A stretch of DNA of 64,000 nucleotides from Vibrio spartinae. Its GTDB lineage: Bacteria; Pseudomonadota; Gammaproteobacteria; Enterobacterales; Vibrionaceae. The stretch covers positions 930,001 to 994,000 of the forward strand of contig NZ_AP024908.1 of assembly GCF_024347135.1 (NCBI RefSeq). The letters are read 5' to 3'. Positions within the stretch are counted from its first letter, which is position 1; the number at the start of each line of letters is the position of its first letter. Under the pieces are notes generated by a model. That model had not been told where the DNA came from, did no database searches, and saw nothing but the letters and a program-made list of their open reading frames with translations. Positions 48,137-57,242 of this stretch are shown here, one piece after another. Made by a program: the position numbers and the translations under genes.

Positions 48137-49085
48137 AACGTAACTTCAATGCTTGTGGGTAAGGATTTAGATAATGCTGTTGTGCCAAATAAGAATTCGG
48201 GTAAAGCGTGAGATAATGTTGAATCAGTGTTACCGGCACCAGTAACGGAACAAGTCCCTGACGATACTCATGAATGATGCGTGACAGTTCTGCTTTTTGA
48301 TCCGGTTCGAGCGCTCGCTTAAAGTACCCTTGGAGATGCATCAACACATTAGTGCTATTTTTCCGGCTGGCAGGCTTCGCTAATGCTTGCATCAGTGCCA
48401 GCCGATACTGTTCAAAGAATTCTGTTGGTGTCTTATCCCCCATATGAGCGACCATTCTGCCGATCGAACGATAAGCTTCCGGGCTATGTGCCATCAGTGT
48501 AAATTTATAGCGACTATGAAATGCAACCACATTGGCCGGTGTCGGGTCATGACCGACCGACTGATACAGATCATGCAGACAAAAAATGCGCAAGATAAAG
48601 TTCTCACGCAACTTGGGATCATTCAGACGGCCATCTTCCTCAACCGGCAGCCAAGGCATGGTCGCCATCAGCTTCTGTGTATATAAACCGACACCCTCTT
48701 TACGAACACCGCCGTCATGATAGACCTTGACTTGCTTCATCCCGCAGGTCGGGGATTTAGCCGCAACCACATAACCGCACAACAGTTGTTGTAACTGACC
48801 GAGTTCCTGAAGAGCTCTGTCGGTAAATTCTGCCATTTGCTCGGTATAATCAGCCGTGTCGTTTTTCGTTTCCACTAACCGAATGACACCGTGTTTCTCG
48901 TATTGACGAATGGTTGGTCTGGGAGTCGTCATGCCAGCACCGACTTCTGGGCAAACCCGAACAAACTCGCAAAATGGTGCCAGTTCGCCCATCACAAAGT
49001 GGCTTTTCTTATGCCCGCCATCAAAACGGACCTGTTGACCTGTCACACAACTACTCACACCCACTGGGATTTTCGTTTCCATCAT
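48126..49085 (-). CDS. DUF523/DUF1722 protein (YbgA-like)
   Basis: A 319-residue protein. The N-terminal DUF523 has cysteines in VGVSSCVTGQQVRFDGGHK, RVCPEVGAGMTTPRP and AAKSPTCGMKQ, a set that could bind an Fe-S cluster. The C-terminal DUF1722 (YbgA) contains LHDLYQSVGHDPTPANVVAFHSRYKFTLMAH. It is often next to photolyase genes in bacteria. ATG at 49085 follows GAGGG; the frame is open to 49118. First gene of the operon. Confidence 0.9.
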   Translation of the reverse strand: MMETKIPVGVSSCVTGQQVRFDGGHKKSHFVMGELAPFCEFVRVCPEVGAGMTTPRPTIRQYEKHGVIRLVETKNDTADYTEQMAEFTDRALQELGQLQQLLCGYVVAAKSPTCGMKQVKVYHDGGVRKEGVGLYTQKLMATMPWLPVEEDGRLNDPKLRENFILRIFCLHDLYQSVGHDPTPANVVAFHSRYKFTLMAHSPEAYRSIGRMVAHMGDKTPTEFFEQYRLALMQALAKPASRKNSTNVLMHLQGYFKRALEPDQKAELSRIIHEYRQGLVPLLVPVTLIQHYLTLYPNSYLAQQHYLNPYPQALKLRYGL

Positions 49086-49137
49086 TGCGCCCTCATCATC
49101 ATACAACTCGTCACACATAACTCATTGCATATAAATA

Positions 49138-49201
49138 GTTATACAAAAAATATAGCTGTATAACAATGATAGCAGATTGTACAAAAAAAAATCATGTATA
49201 A
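49138..49201. promoter_or_regulatory. Two tandem MerR-type operators
   Basis: GTTATACA-N11-TGTATAAC (49138-49164) and TTGTACA-N11-TGTATAA (49177-49201) share the same arms and spacing, with centres 38 bp apart. They lie just upstream of the YbgA-MerR-photolyase operon and resemble TTRTACA-type sites of LitR/CarH-like regulators. Confidence 0.72.
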
Positions 49202-49363
49202 TTTACTTGTCGCCGTTTAATTCTGTCCCAGTCAAAATATCGATCAGAAAAATTTCTCACCTTTTTAAAATCATCTTATGATAATGACTGTACAGACAAG
49301 AAAAATGAATAAGTGAAGCATTCGTTATCAGCCCTTGTCTCTTATTGGCATATTTTATGCTAA

Positions 49364-49423
49364 TAATTATACGAATAACTTTTATGCAGATAGCTTTTAT
49401 ACGAATAGCTTTTGTGCGAATAG
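49364..49423. repeat. 15-bp tandem repeat, four imperfect copies
   Basis: Units of the form CTTTTATACGAATAG repeat at 49364, 49379, 49394 and 49409 with one to four changes each. It lies 140 bp upstream of the TPR gene in the divergent gap. Confidence 0.88.
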
Positions 49424-49564
49424 CATTACGTAATTTGAACGATTAGATAAGTCTGTAAAATGTTCCCTGACTGAAGACTATGACCAGGGTCGATCGCATT
49501 GATAATTTCAACTAAGCTCATCAATGTACCTTGTCGGAGTGACGTAACAAAGGAATAATTAAGT

Positions 49565-51031
49565 TTGGATAAAAGCCTTTATCTCCTTGAAATTGAAATA
49601 GAGCAACTTAAGCGCCGTTGCGAAATTGCGCCGACAGACGTTCTGTGTAGAGCAGAACAGTGTCTGACACGCTCCAGACAAATTCACTTCGCTGAGGGAG
49701 CCATTCAATGCCTGATGCTTATGTGTCGATGTGCTTTGATACTCGGAAAATATGCACAGGGAATCCGCTATGCCAAAGAAGCACTGGCGGCTCAGAATGA
49801 ACTCGACAATGACGAATATTTGCCGGAAATTCTGCACCTCCATGCTTTACATTCATGGGAAGAGGGGAAATTTTATACCGCCCAGCAATACTGGATTCAT
49901 GCCTTAGAGCAGGCAACGCTTGAAGAAGACATCCATATTCTGATCAAAAGTCTACTCGGACTCGGCAATATCTGGCGGAGTACCCACGAATATCACCTCG
50001 CATGCGCGACCCATGAACTGGCGGTAAAAGTCGCCAATAATACCCGTCAGGAATCACTCGAAGGCAGAGCCAGAATTTTATGGGCTTGGGATTTATATCT
50101 GCTCAACCGTTATGTCGATATGTTAACGGTTTTAGATGGCGCGCTTGAAGTTCTGGAGGACAAAAACTTCCTTCAGGAAGTTGCGGAAGTCTGGGATTTC
50201 CGGGCCCTTGCATTGCTGGGACTGGAGCGTTTGGAAGATGCCGAAGAAGCCGCTCAATATGCGCATGATTTGGCTGTGGCTAATAATTTTTCCTGGGTAA
50301 AAACACACTCCTACATCAACCGTGCCCGATTGGAAATGCTCCGTCAGAATATGGCGGAAGCAAACACACTGCTCAATAAAGCCGAACAAGCAGCCCGAGA
50401 GTCGACCAATGATGAGTTATTAGCGTTAGTTTATTTTCAACAGTCTTTGGTTGCTGAACAGCAAGAAGATTACCAAAGTGCATTAGTGGCTTTTAAACGC
50501 TACCGCAGTTGTTCCACGTCGCAGCTAGATATGCAAAACAAGCGGGAAAGTAAAGACAAAGTCCGGAATTCGAAAAAACAGTTGGAACAAAGAGCGAGAA
50601 AGCTCATTAACCGAATCCGGGGTCAATATGAATATGACCCAGAGAAACATCTGACCAATGTCGTTTCGGAAACTTACTGGTGGGAACAACTGGTCTTATT
50701 TAAAACCGCACTGAAATCATCAAACTATTCCGTCATTATTATCTATCATGAGACCCCCCGTTATATTGACGCCTGTACCGAATTAACCCACTCACTCTGT
50801 TCAAAACGGGATCTGGTCTCCCGCCTGAGCTCAGACCGACTGGGACTATTACTGGCAGATACCGGTGACAATGCTCAGCAGATTTTCGATATTTTACAGC
50901 AGATGATTCAGATTTATCCTTGGGGAAGAAAAGGTCTGACAGGCGACCTTCCGGATATTTCACTTCATAATATCCTTTCTTTCCCGTTTACATTAGATCA
51001 ACTCACTGAATTACCACTGAAAGGGTCGTAA
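49565..51031 (+). CDS. TPR protein with degenerate GGDEF-like C-terminus
   Basis: A 488-residue cytoplasmic protein. Residues about 30-330 are repeated TPR-like helical pairs (GKYAQGIRYAKEALAAQNEL, GNIWRSTHEYHLACATHELAV and others). The last 150 residues have the pattern of a GGDEF domain in which the active-site segment reads RLSSDRLGLLLADT instead of RyGGDEFavlL, so it cannot make cyclic-di-GMP. The start is TTG at 49565, as a stop lies just before it; AAGGAA is nine bases upstream. The next gene begins one base after its stop, implying a partnership. Confidence 0.8.
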   Translation: MDKSLYLLEIEIEQLKRRCEIAPTDVLCRAEQCLTRSRQIHFAEGAIQCLMLMCRCALILGKYAQGIRYAKEALAAQNELDNDEYLPEILHLHALHSWEEGKFYTAQQYWIHALEQATLEEDIHILIKSLLGLGNIWRSTHEYHLACATHELAVKVANNTRQESLEGRARILWAWDLYLLNRYVDMLTVLDGALEVLEDKNFLQEVAEVWDFRALALLGLERLEDAEEAAQYAHDLAVANNFSWVKTHSYINRARLEMLRQNMAEANTLLNKAEQAARESTNDELLALVYFQQSLVAEQQEDYQSALVAFKRYRSCSTSQLDMQNKRESKDKVRNSKKQLEQRARKLINRIRGQYEYDPEKHLTNVVSETYWWEQLVLFKTALKSSNYSVIIIYHETPRYIDACTELTHSLCSKRDLVSRLSSDRLGLLLADTGDNAQQIFDILQQMIQIYPWGRKGLTGDLPDISLHNILSFPFTLDQLTELPLKGS

Positions 51032-51032
51032 A

Positions 51033-52616
51033 ATGCAGGACTTACTCAATAAAGTAAAAAATGCAGGTCTTGATGTCACTGCGGTCAGTGGGGAAGAAGC
51101 CATCACTTTCTGGGAACAAGTCAAAAATGACATTGCCTCAACACCATGGCAAAAAGCCCAGTGCTATATTATCAGCGCAGAGTACCGAGTATCGCTCAAT
51201 CAGTTTCAACAAAGTATTGAGGAACTCAAAGCCGCCCGAGCATTCCTGCAATTTCCACAAGATGCTGACAAAATCTTATCGATAGAAATCAGTTTAAGTG
51301 AACGCTTTATCGCAATCGGGGATTATCAAACTGCCTTACAAGCGTATATTTCTATTTCAAACCTCGCTGTTGAGTACGGTTTTATTGATGAATACGCTCA
51401 GGCTGTTCTGGGGATGGGATCACTCTGTCATCGCTATGGTGACTCGGCTAAAGCAATGCGCTTTTATCAAAAAATCGATAGTATTGATCATGCACTCTCC
51501 AGTCGTGTGCTCCGTCTTCGCTATAGAATATCGATGCTCGCCTGCTGTATCGACCTTAAAAATTATAAACAGGCAAAACTGCTCATCAAAGAGTGTGAGG
51601 AGCTCAGTATACTGGTCAGTGACAAAACACTGGCGGGTCAGATCCTGTTATACAAAGCAAAAATTTATCTCGCAGAAAATAATGTTTCTGATGCTTTACA
51701 CGTTATCGCCTCTGTCCCTTATACCACTCGACATCACTACCTGATCTCACTCTCGTGCTTAATCAAAATCGAGCTGGCGCATTGCTTCACTCGAATCGGA
51801 AAAGTTCATCTCGCAGAAATGCTACTCCTCAGTCAGAATAAGAAAATTGCGTCATTTACCCATCCGGAATTGAAAAAAGATCTATATCAGGTTCTCAGTT
51901 ATATTTATGAATATCAACATAAATACCAGCAAGCACTGGACTGTCAAAAGCGCGCCTTTCAGGTCGAATCCGATTTAATGAAACGGATTCCGATCGGCGA
52001 TTTGGGCACAACGCAACTTCGTCGGCTATCTCGCTTTGAACTTCAGTTAAAACTGATTTTGTCAGAGATCGAAAATCGGGAACTCAAAGAAACAACGGAA
52101 AATCAAAAAAATACCGTGGCTCAGCTCCAGCAAGATGTCTTTACCGATCCGCTGACAAAACTCCATAATCGCCGCTGGTTGGATACTAAGCTCAAAGATC
52201 TGCTGCTGCATGAAGTCCCCTTCGCCTTTCTTGTCGTGGATATTGATCATTTCAAATCCATTAATGATGAGCTCAGTCACCTTGTCGGAGACAAAGCCAT
52301 TGTCAATGTATCCAGACTGTTAAGCGAGTATTTCGGTTTTCAACAGGCCTCTTGTGTGCGTTTTGGCGGCGAGGAATTTCTGGTGATTATCGAAGGGACA
52401 ACACTGGAAAAAGCGCAAACCCATGGTGAACACTTCCGTGAAAATATATACCAATTCAATTGGCAAGAGATTCTGGGAGAAAGAGGATTGACGGTCAGTA
52501 TTGGAATCACGTTACACCGGGAAGGAGAGAACACACAGCGCACCTTCTATCGCGCGGATAAAGCGCTCTATCGTGCGAAAGCCAACGGCCGTAACCAAGT
52601 CTGTGTCGAAGAATAA
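51033..52616 (+). CDS. TPR-GGDEF diguanylate cyclase
   Basis: A 527-residue cytoplasmic protein. Residues 1-330 form TPR-like helical pairs, similar in layout to the neighbour. A coiled coil links to the GGDEF domain (about 365-525): DPLTKLHNRRWLDTKLKD, FLVVDIDHFKSINDELSHLVGDKAI, and the active site RFGGEEFLVII, intact, so it should make cyclic-di-GMP. No clear RxxD inhibitory site is visible just before it. It is translationally coupled to the upstream TPR gene and converges on the qrr small RNA gene. Confidence 0.93.
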   Translation: MQDLLNKVKNAGLDVTAVSGEEAITFWEQVKNDIASTPWQKAQCYIISAEYRVSLNQFQQSIEELKAARAFLQFPQDADKILSIEISLSERFIAIGDYQTALQAYISISNLAVEYGFIDEYAQAVLGMGSLCHRYGDSAKAMRFYQKIDSIDHALSSRVLRLRYRISMLACCIDLKNYKQAKLLIKECEELSILVSDKTLAGQILLYKAKIYLAENNVSDALHVIASVPYTTRHHYLISLSCLIKIELAHCFTRIGKVHLAEMLLLSQNKKIASFTHPELKKDLYQVLSYIYEYQHKYQQALDCQKRAFQVESDLMKRIPIGDLGTTQLRRLSRFELQLKLILSEIENRELKETTENQKNTVAQLQQDVFTDPLTKLHNRRWLDTKLKDLLLHEVPFAFLVVDIDHFKSINDELSHLVGDKAIVNVSRLLSEYFGFQQASCVRFGGEEFLVIIEGTTLEKAQTHGEHFRENIYQFNWQEILGERGLTVSIGITLHREGENTQRTFYRADKALYRAKANGRNQVCVEE

Positions 52617-52695
52617 CCCATCGCAAGCCGAATCAAGAACAACGCCCAGAATATGTTGCATCACCAGCGGCTCTGAACTGACAAGAAAATCACGC

Positions 52696-52796
52696 AAAAA
52701 AAAAGCCAAGCGCAATACGCACTTGGCACAATCAATGTGAACAACAAGGTTCACTAACAACGTCAGTTGGCTAGGTGACCCTCGGCTTAAGGGTCA
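52696..52796 (-). ncRNA. qrr: Qrr quorum-regulatory small RNA
   Basis: The minus strand from 52796 begins TGACCCTT and continues through the conserved Qrr core (GCCGAGGGTCACCTAGCC, then AACTGACGTTGTTAGTGAA). It ends in a GCCAAG/CTTGGC terminator (52705-52727) followed by nine Ts (52696-52704). The first hairpin is TGACCC with GGGTCA. Qrr RNAs act with Hfq to repress the LuxR/HapR master regulator and activate AphA at low cell density. The sigma-54 -12 element ends exactly 12 bases before this start. Confidence 0.97.
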
Positions 52797-52807
52797 TTGT
52801 GATTAAT

Positions 52808-52823
52808 GCACATCCCATGCCAA
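52808..52823 (-). promoter_or_regulatory. Sigma-54 promoter of qrr
   Basis: On the minus strand TTGGCATGGGATGTGC has GG and GC separated by ten bases, 12 bases before the predicted start. Confidence 0.93.
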
Positions 52824-52897
52824 CTTTAAATAACCAGCAAATACAGAAAATTAGATGATATGGTCAACAATTGAGTGCATTCATACGAATAGACAAA

Positions 52898-52937
52898 TTG
52901 CATTTTGCAAAAAACATCCTCATCTTGCAAAAAGCAA
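52898..52937 (-). promoter_or_regulatory. LuxO enhancer sites of qrr
   Basis: Two 13-mers, TTGCATTTTGCAA (52898-52910, exact TTGCA-N3-TGCAA) and TTGCAAAAAGCAA (52925-52937), lie 102 and 129 bp upstream of the start, as LuxO binding sites do. They are also about 100 bp upstream of the divergent popT gene. Confidence 0.88.
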
Positions 52938-53033
52938 ACTGAATTCAAACACCAATTTTGCAAAGTCTATGGGGATCTCGATCAGAATTCGATATACTGA
53001 ATGCCCAATGACTTTTTATATCTGATTGACTCA

Positions 53034-53954
53034 ATGAATTATTTCATCACTTTCTTAAAAGGCCTCGCCATGGGCGCCGCAGATGTTGTGCCAGGTGTTT
53101 CCGGTGGCACGATTGCTTTTATTACCGGTATCTATGACAAACTGCTGGAAAGTATTCGTCGTATTAACCCCAGACTGATCACCTACCTACGTCAATATGG
53201 CGTAGCCGACACATTGCGTCATATCAATGCGTTATTTTTACTGAGTCTGTTCAGTGGCATTTTTGTCAGTATTCTCACACTGGCCAAACTGATCTCTTGG
53301 TTGCTGGAGACCCACCCGATCCCACTCTGGTCATTCTTCTTCGGTCTTATTCTGGTTTCCGTCTACCATATTTTCAGACAAATCGAGCAGAAACGTTTAT
53401 TAGACCTCGTCGCATGGGGAGTCGGTTTAGCGCTCGCCTACACCATCACCGTCTTACAACCGCTGAACTTAGACCCCTCACTGCTGAATGTTTTTATTGC
53501 CGGGGGCATTGCGATTTGCGCCATGATTCTACCGGGAATTTCCGGGAGTTTTATTCTGCTGCTGCTCGGCATGTATACACCGATTCTTGATGCGGTGAAA
53601 GTAATGCAAATCGATATTCTTATGGTCTTTTTGGTCGGGTGTGTTGTAGGGCTATTAAGTTTTTCTCACCTGCTCTCTTGGTTACTGAAACATTACCGGA
53701 ATATCACATTGTCAGGATTGACGGGGCTTATGGTCGGAACATTACCGAAGATCTGGCCGTGGAAAGAAACGTTGACCTGGCGGACCAACTCTCATGGTGA
53801 GCAAGTTCCGCTTGTGCAACACAATCTGTCGCCAATGGCGTATGAGCAACTCACATCGCAATCCGCGCAACTGTTGCTGGCAATCGTAATGATGTGTAGT
53901 GCCATTGTCTTGGTACTGGCCCTTGAAAAATTTGCCCGTCCGTCACATGGATAA
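53034..53954 (+). CDS. popT: DUF368 undecaprenyl-phosphate transporter PopT
   Basis: A 306-residue inner-membrane protein with about eight helices. The signature KGLAMGAADVVPGVSGGTIAFITGIYD is at the N-terminus and is echoed by MILPGISGSFILLLLGMYTPILDAV in the second half, an inverted-repeat fold. DUF368 proteins recycle undecaprenyl phosphate across the membrane; I recall this for the V. cholerae homolog, where it matters at alkaline pH. ATG at 53034 is preferred over 53001, though neither has a good ribosome site. Divergent from qrr. Confidence 0.9.
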   Translation: MNYFITFLKGLAMGAADVVPGVSGGTIAFITGIYDKLLESIRRINPRLITYLRQYGVADTLRHINALFLLSLFSGIFVSILTLAKLISWLLETHPIPLWSFFFGLILVSVYHIFRQIEQKRLLDLVAWGVGLALAYTITVLQPLNLDPSLLNVFIAGGIAICAMILPGISGSFILLLLGMYTPILDAVKVMQIDILMVFLVGCVVGLLSFSHLLSWLLKHYRNITLSGLTGLMVGTLPKIWPWKETLTWRTNSHGEQVPLVQHNLSPMAYEQLTSQSAQLLLAIVMMCSAIVLVLALEKFARPSHG

Positions 53955-54349
53955 GCATCGCAGACACATGTCGATTTGGGGAAGGATCACTTCCCCATGA
54001 TAATATGCAACAAGGCTAATTAGAGAAAATGAACCCACCCTAGAATTTTTAGTCACAAAAAATCAACAAATACAACAAAATCATCCGTTTTACCGCCTGA
54101 TTAACAATTTTCCTACCTGAAATCTAATTAATTCTAGACACATCATTTTGTCACTATAATATGAATTTTTCTGGACTTGAGTGACACGAATGGTGGCACG
54201 AATCACAGCACACGACTTCAGTCTCACGACCGTTCAGAAATATTATAATTCGAATCCGGATGTGATCTGAGACAGAGACAAGCCGTCCTCCGGCAAAAAT
54301 CAATCCCGATGATCAACATTCCCCCCATCACTAAATCGCAGGAATTAGT
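53955..54349. other. Intergenic region before sstT
   Basis: 395 bp with AT-rich stretches and a short direct repeat (CACGAAT at 54186 and 54199). No RNA, operator or terminator is convincing. Confidence 0.45.
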
Positions 54350-55567
54350 ATGCAAAGCAACAACATCTTCGCTCGTTTTGCCCGAGGCAACTTAGTGCTG
54401 CAAATCATTGCAGGCATTGTTTTCGGCGCACTTCTGGCGACCTTCGCTCCCGAAGCAGCAACAAAAGCCGGCTTGCTGGGCAGCTTTTTTGTCAGCGCAC
54501 TGAAAGCCGTCGCACCCATTCTCGTTTTCGTTTTAGTTGCAGCTTCTATTGCCAATCAGAAAAGAAACCAACATACCTTTATGCGCCCTATCGTGGGGTT
54601 GTATTTACTGGGAACATTTACCGCTGCGCTCACTGCAGTCGTATTAAGTTTTATGTTTCCAACCACATTGACACTGGTTGCCGGTGCGCATGGCGCAACT
54701 CCACCACAAGGCATCACAGAAGTCCTTCATACCCTTCTGTTTAAGATTGTCGATAATCCAATCAATGCGATTGTTCAAGCCAACTATATCGGTATTCTGG
54801 CTTGGGCAATTGGTTTGGGATTAGCCTTACATCATGCCAGTGCATCCACCAAAGCCTTACTCGAAGATCTCAGCCACGGTGTCACAATGATTGTTCGCTT
54901 CGTCATTCGCCTCGCGCCGTTCGGTATCTTTGGTCTGGTGGCTTCAACATTTGCGACAACCGGATTTTCGGCACTTGCCGGCTATACCCATCTGCTTGCG
55001 GTCTTGCTGGCATCAATGTTGATTATCGCTCTGTTTGTCAATCCGATCATCGTTTATGTCAAAACGCGTCGCAACCCTTATCCATTGGTTCTGCAATGTC
55101 TGCGTGAAAGCGGTGTGACCGCCTTCTTCACCCGTTCGAGTGCTGCCAATATTCCGGTCAACCTCAACCTGTGTGACAAACTCGGATTGGATGAAGATAC
55201 CTACTCCGTATCCATTCCTCTCGGCGCGACGATCAATATGGCGGGGGCTGCTATCACGATCACCGTTCTGACACTGGCGGCAGTGAATACCATGGGCATT
55301 GAAGTTGATATGATGAGCGCATTACTGCTCAGTCTCATTGCAGCAATCTCGGCATGTGGCGCTTCGGGTGTTGCCGGTGGCTCTCTGCTCCTGATTCCAC
55401 TCGCATGTGGCCTTTTCGGTATCTCTAACGATGTGGCGATGCAGGTCGTTGCGGTCGGATTTATTATCGGGGTCATTCAAGATTCAGCAGAAACCGCGCT
55501 AAACAGTTCAACAGATGTTGTGTTCACCGCAGCAGTCTGTCAATCAGAGCATCAGAAGACAGTCTGA
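54350..55567 (+). CDS. sstT: Sodium/serine-threonine symporter SstT
   Basis: A 405-residue transporter of the dicarboxylate/amino acid:cation symporter (DAACS) family. Characteristic segments are the [28 protein letters not shown] start, [49 protein letters not shown] (the substrate- and sodium-binding hairpin and helix 7), and [20 protein letters not shown]. It imports serine and threonine with sodium. ATG at 54350 follows a weak AGGAATT site. Single gene with a hairpin after it. Confidence 0.96.
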   Translation: MQSNNIFARFARGNLVLQIIAGIVFGALLATFAPEAATKAGLLGSFFVSALKAVAPILVFVLVAASIANQKRNQHTFMRPIVGLYLLGTFTAALTAVVLSFMFPTTLTLVAGAHGATPPQGITEVLHTLLFKIVDNPINAIVQANYIGILAWAIGLGLALHHASASTKALLEDLSHGVTMIVRFVIRLAPFGIFGLVASTFATTGFSALAGYTHLLAVLLASMLIIALFVNPIIVYVKTRRNPYPLVLQCLRESGVTAFFTRSSAANIPVNLNLCDKLGLDEDTYSVSIPLGATINMAGAAITITVLTLAAVNTMGIEVDMMSALLLSLIAAISACGASGVAGGSLLLIPLACGLFGISNDVAMQVVAVGFIIGVIQDSAETALNSSTDVVFTAAVCQSEHQKTV

Positions 55568-55579
55568 TGCTGTTGTTTT

Positions 55580-55605
55580 GTTATCCTGCCTAAGGGCAGG
55601 ATAAC
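55580..55605. terminator. Hairpin after sstT
   Basis: An 11-bp stem GTTATCCTGCC/GGCAGGATAAC with a four-base loop, 12 bp after the stop and between convergent genes. T-runs are poor on both strands. Confidence 0.55.
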
Positions 55606-55630
55606 ATCTATCAATATTGATGAGCGGGGC

Positions 55631-56827
55631 TCAGTGCATATGCTTATCGGTAAAGTCCAGTTTGAGATTCGTTTCCTCACCCCCACCTTTTCCAGTGTCA
55701 GCATCCGCTGGTGCTTCACCGCTGGTTGTATCGTCATGCGGACCGGGCAACAACTCTTCCATTTCTGCAACCAACGCATCGCTGTCATCGGTTGACGGTA
55801 AGTCGTCATCTGGATACTCACGTTGGGGAATCGGAACATTACGCTTATATAACTTATTGAAAGCCCGAATAATCAGATGCTTCCCGATTGTCCCTGACTT
55901 AATTTTTTTCAACAATGGTTTGGCAAAACTTTGCAACAACACAATCGAGTCAACCCCAAGGCGGCTACCGACATCATCCCGCATCCCTTTTGCCGGTTCA
56001 TAACCACAATGTGCCGATAAAAATAGCCAGATATAAGCGACTGAATTACCGTATGCACCATGATCCATCCACGCTTTCCCGGCATGATACATCGCCTCGG
56101 CATTGCCTCTTTCTCCGGCACATTCCAGCCAGTAGCAGCCTTTGCGATGATCTTGGCTCACACCATTGCCCTTGAGATAACTCAAACCTAATTTCATCAT
56201 GGCCTCCGAGCTATCCAGCCTCGCAGCCTTGGCATACCAGAAACAAGCATCTTCAGGCTTCGGGACCGGGTTATCCCGGGAAACATACCAGTCTCCTAAG
56301 TTCAGTTGGGCCGGGATGAAGTTTGACATTGCCACCTTTTCGAGGATCCGGACCCCTTTTTCAATATCTACGGCAATCCCCAAACCGGAGAAATAGGCTT
56401 TCGCCGTTTCGCAAAGTGCATGTAAATCCCCTTCCAGACCACGAATATACACTTGCCAGAACCTTGCTTTTTCTTCGAATATCGTATCCTTGCGGGAACG
56501 CTGACAAATCCGCACGACACCATACATTCCGGTAATATTTTCCAGAGACGCCGCCTTCTCATACCAAAATAATGCTTCCCGCAGATCGCGTTTCTCGGCT
56601 TCTTTAGCCAAATAAAGAATAGTCGGAATGTGGCCTTCATCGGCTTTTTTCTGCCGCTCTTTCCGGTCTTCTGCCATGGCTTGCTCTCTCGCACGACGCC
56701 CTGAGTCTTCTCTTGCCTGACGTTCAGCTTCCAGCCGTTTTTGTTTTACCGAAAGGACCAGCATCCAAGACACCAATAAAATCAGTGATAGACCAGCCAG
56801 TCCCATTAAAAATCCGATAATATTCAT
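55631..56827 (-). CDS. Membrane-anchored Sel1-repeat protein
   Basis: A 398-residue protein with one N-terminal helix (about residues 8-27) and then a charged coiled coil (KQKRLEAERQAREDSGRRAREQAM). Tandem Sel1-like repeats follow (REALFWYEKAASLENITGMYGV, EDACFWYAKAARLDSSEAMMKLG, RKGCYWLECAGERGNAEAMYHAGKAW). The C-terminal 60 residues are acidic and disordered. Sel1 proteins are scaffolds for protein assembly. The partner is unknown. Confidence 0.88.
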   Translation of the reverse strand: MNIIGFLMGLAGLSLILLVSWMLVLSVKQKRLEAERQAREDSGRRAREQAMAEDRKERQKKADEGHIPTILYLAKEAEKRDLREALFWYEKAASLENITGMYGVVRICQRSRKDTIFEEKARFWQVYIRGLEGDLHALCETAKAYFSGLGIAVDIEKGVRILEKVAMSNFIPAQLNLGDWYVSRDNPVPKPEDACFWYAKAARLDSSEAMMKLGLSYLKGNGVSQDHRKGCYWLECAGERGNAEAMYHAGKAWMDHGAYGNSVAYIWLFLSAHCGYEPAKGMRDDVGSRLGVDSIVLLQSFAKPLLKKIKSGTIGKHLIIRAFNKLYKRNVPIPQREYPDDDLPSTDDSDALVAEMEELLPGPHDDTTSGEAPADADTGKGGGEETNLKLDFTDKHMH

Positions 56828-57242
56828 TCATGCCTATTTCTGGTTGGTTGCAAAGCAGAGCAATCAGGCACTGATGCCTGATGATTCCAATATCAAAAAG
56901 AATATCAGCAACAGATGTAATCATGCGAGTCATTTTCCTCACAAAGTGATATCTACCTAAAATAAGGATGAGAATCGATGCTGAAGATTAGTCACTTCTG
57001 ACAGACTTTCATCGACTCCCGCCGCAAAAATAAATCCTGTGGTATATAAAATATATAACTAAAATATATAGCGTGTGTCGCCTTCGTTTGCGTTAACCTT
57101 GTAGCAATCGCGTGATCTGTGTACATTTTGTGACGAACTGTACATTTTGTAACGAACACTTGACCAATGCACAACAAAGTTTTTTACTAGAACTGTTTTT
57201 AGCAGAAACAATACAAGTAAGAATAACCGGGTGGAAAACTAA
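56828..57242. other. Divergent intergenic region before glgX
   Basis: 415 bp with an AT-rich stretch of AAAATATATA repeats (57042-57071) and a 19-bp duplication. No operator is clear. Confidence 0.5.
57120..57157. repeat. 19-bp tandem duplication (2 copies)
   Basis: TGTACATTTTGTGACGAAC is followed directly by a copy with one mismatch, 86 bp before glgX. Confidence 0.92.

Noticed and set aside
49364..49423. Possible CRISPR array
   Set aside because: The units are directly adjacent, 15 bp long and imperfect, with no spacers and no cas genes nearby.
52501..52740. Plus-strand reading frame over the qrr gene
   Set aside because: It is a shadow of the GGDEF gene end and the Qrr terminator; the RNA evidence on the minus strand is far stronger.
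52954..52965. Third LuxO site near 52959
   Set aside because: Only one half-site (TTGCA) is present, without a matching TGCAA at three bases distance.
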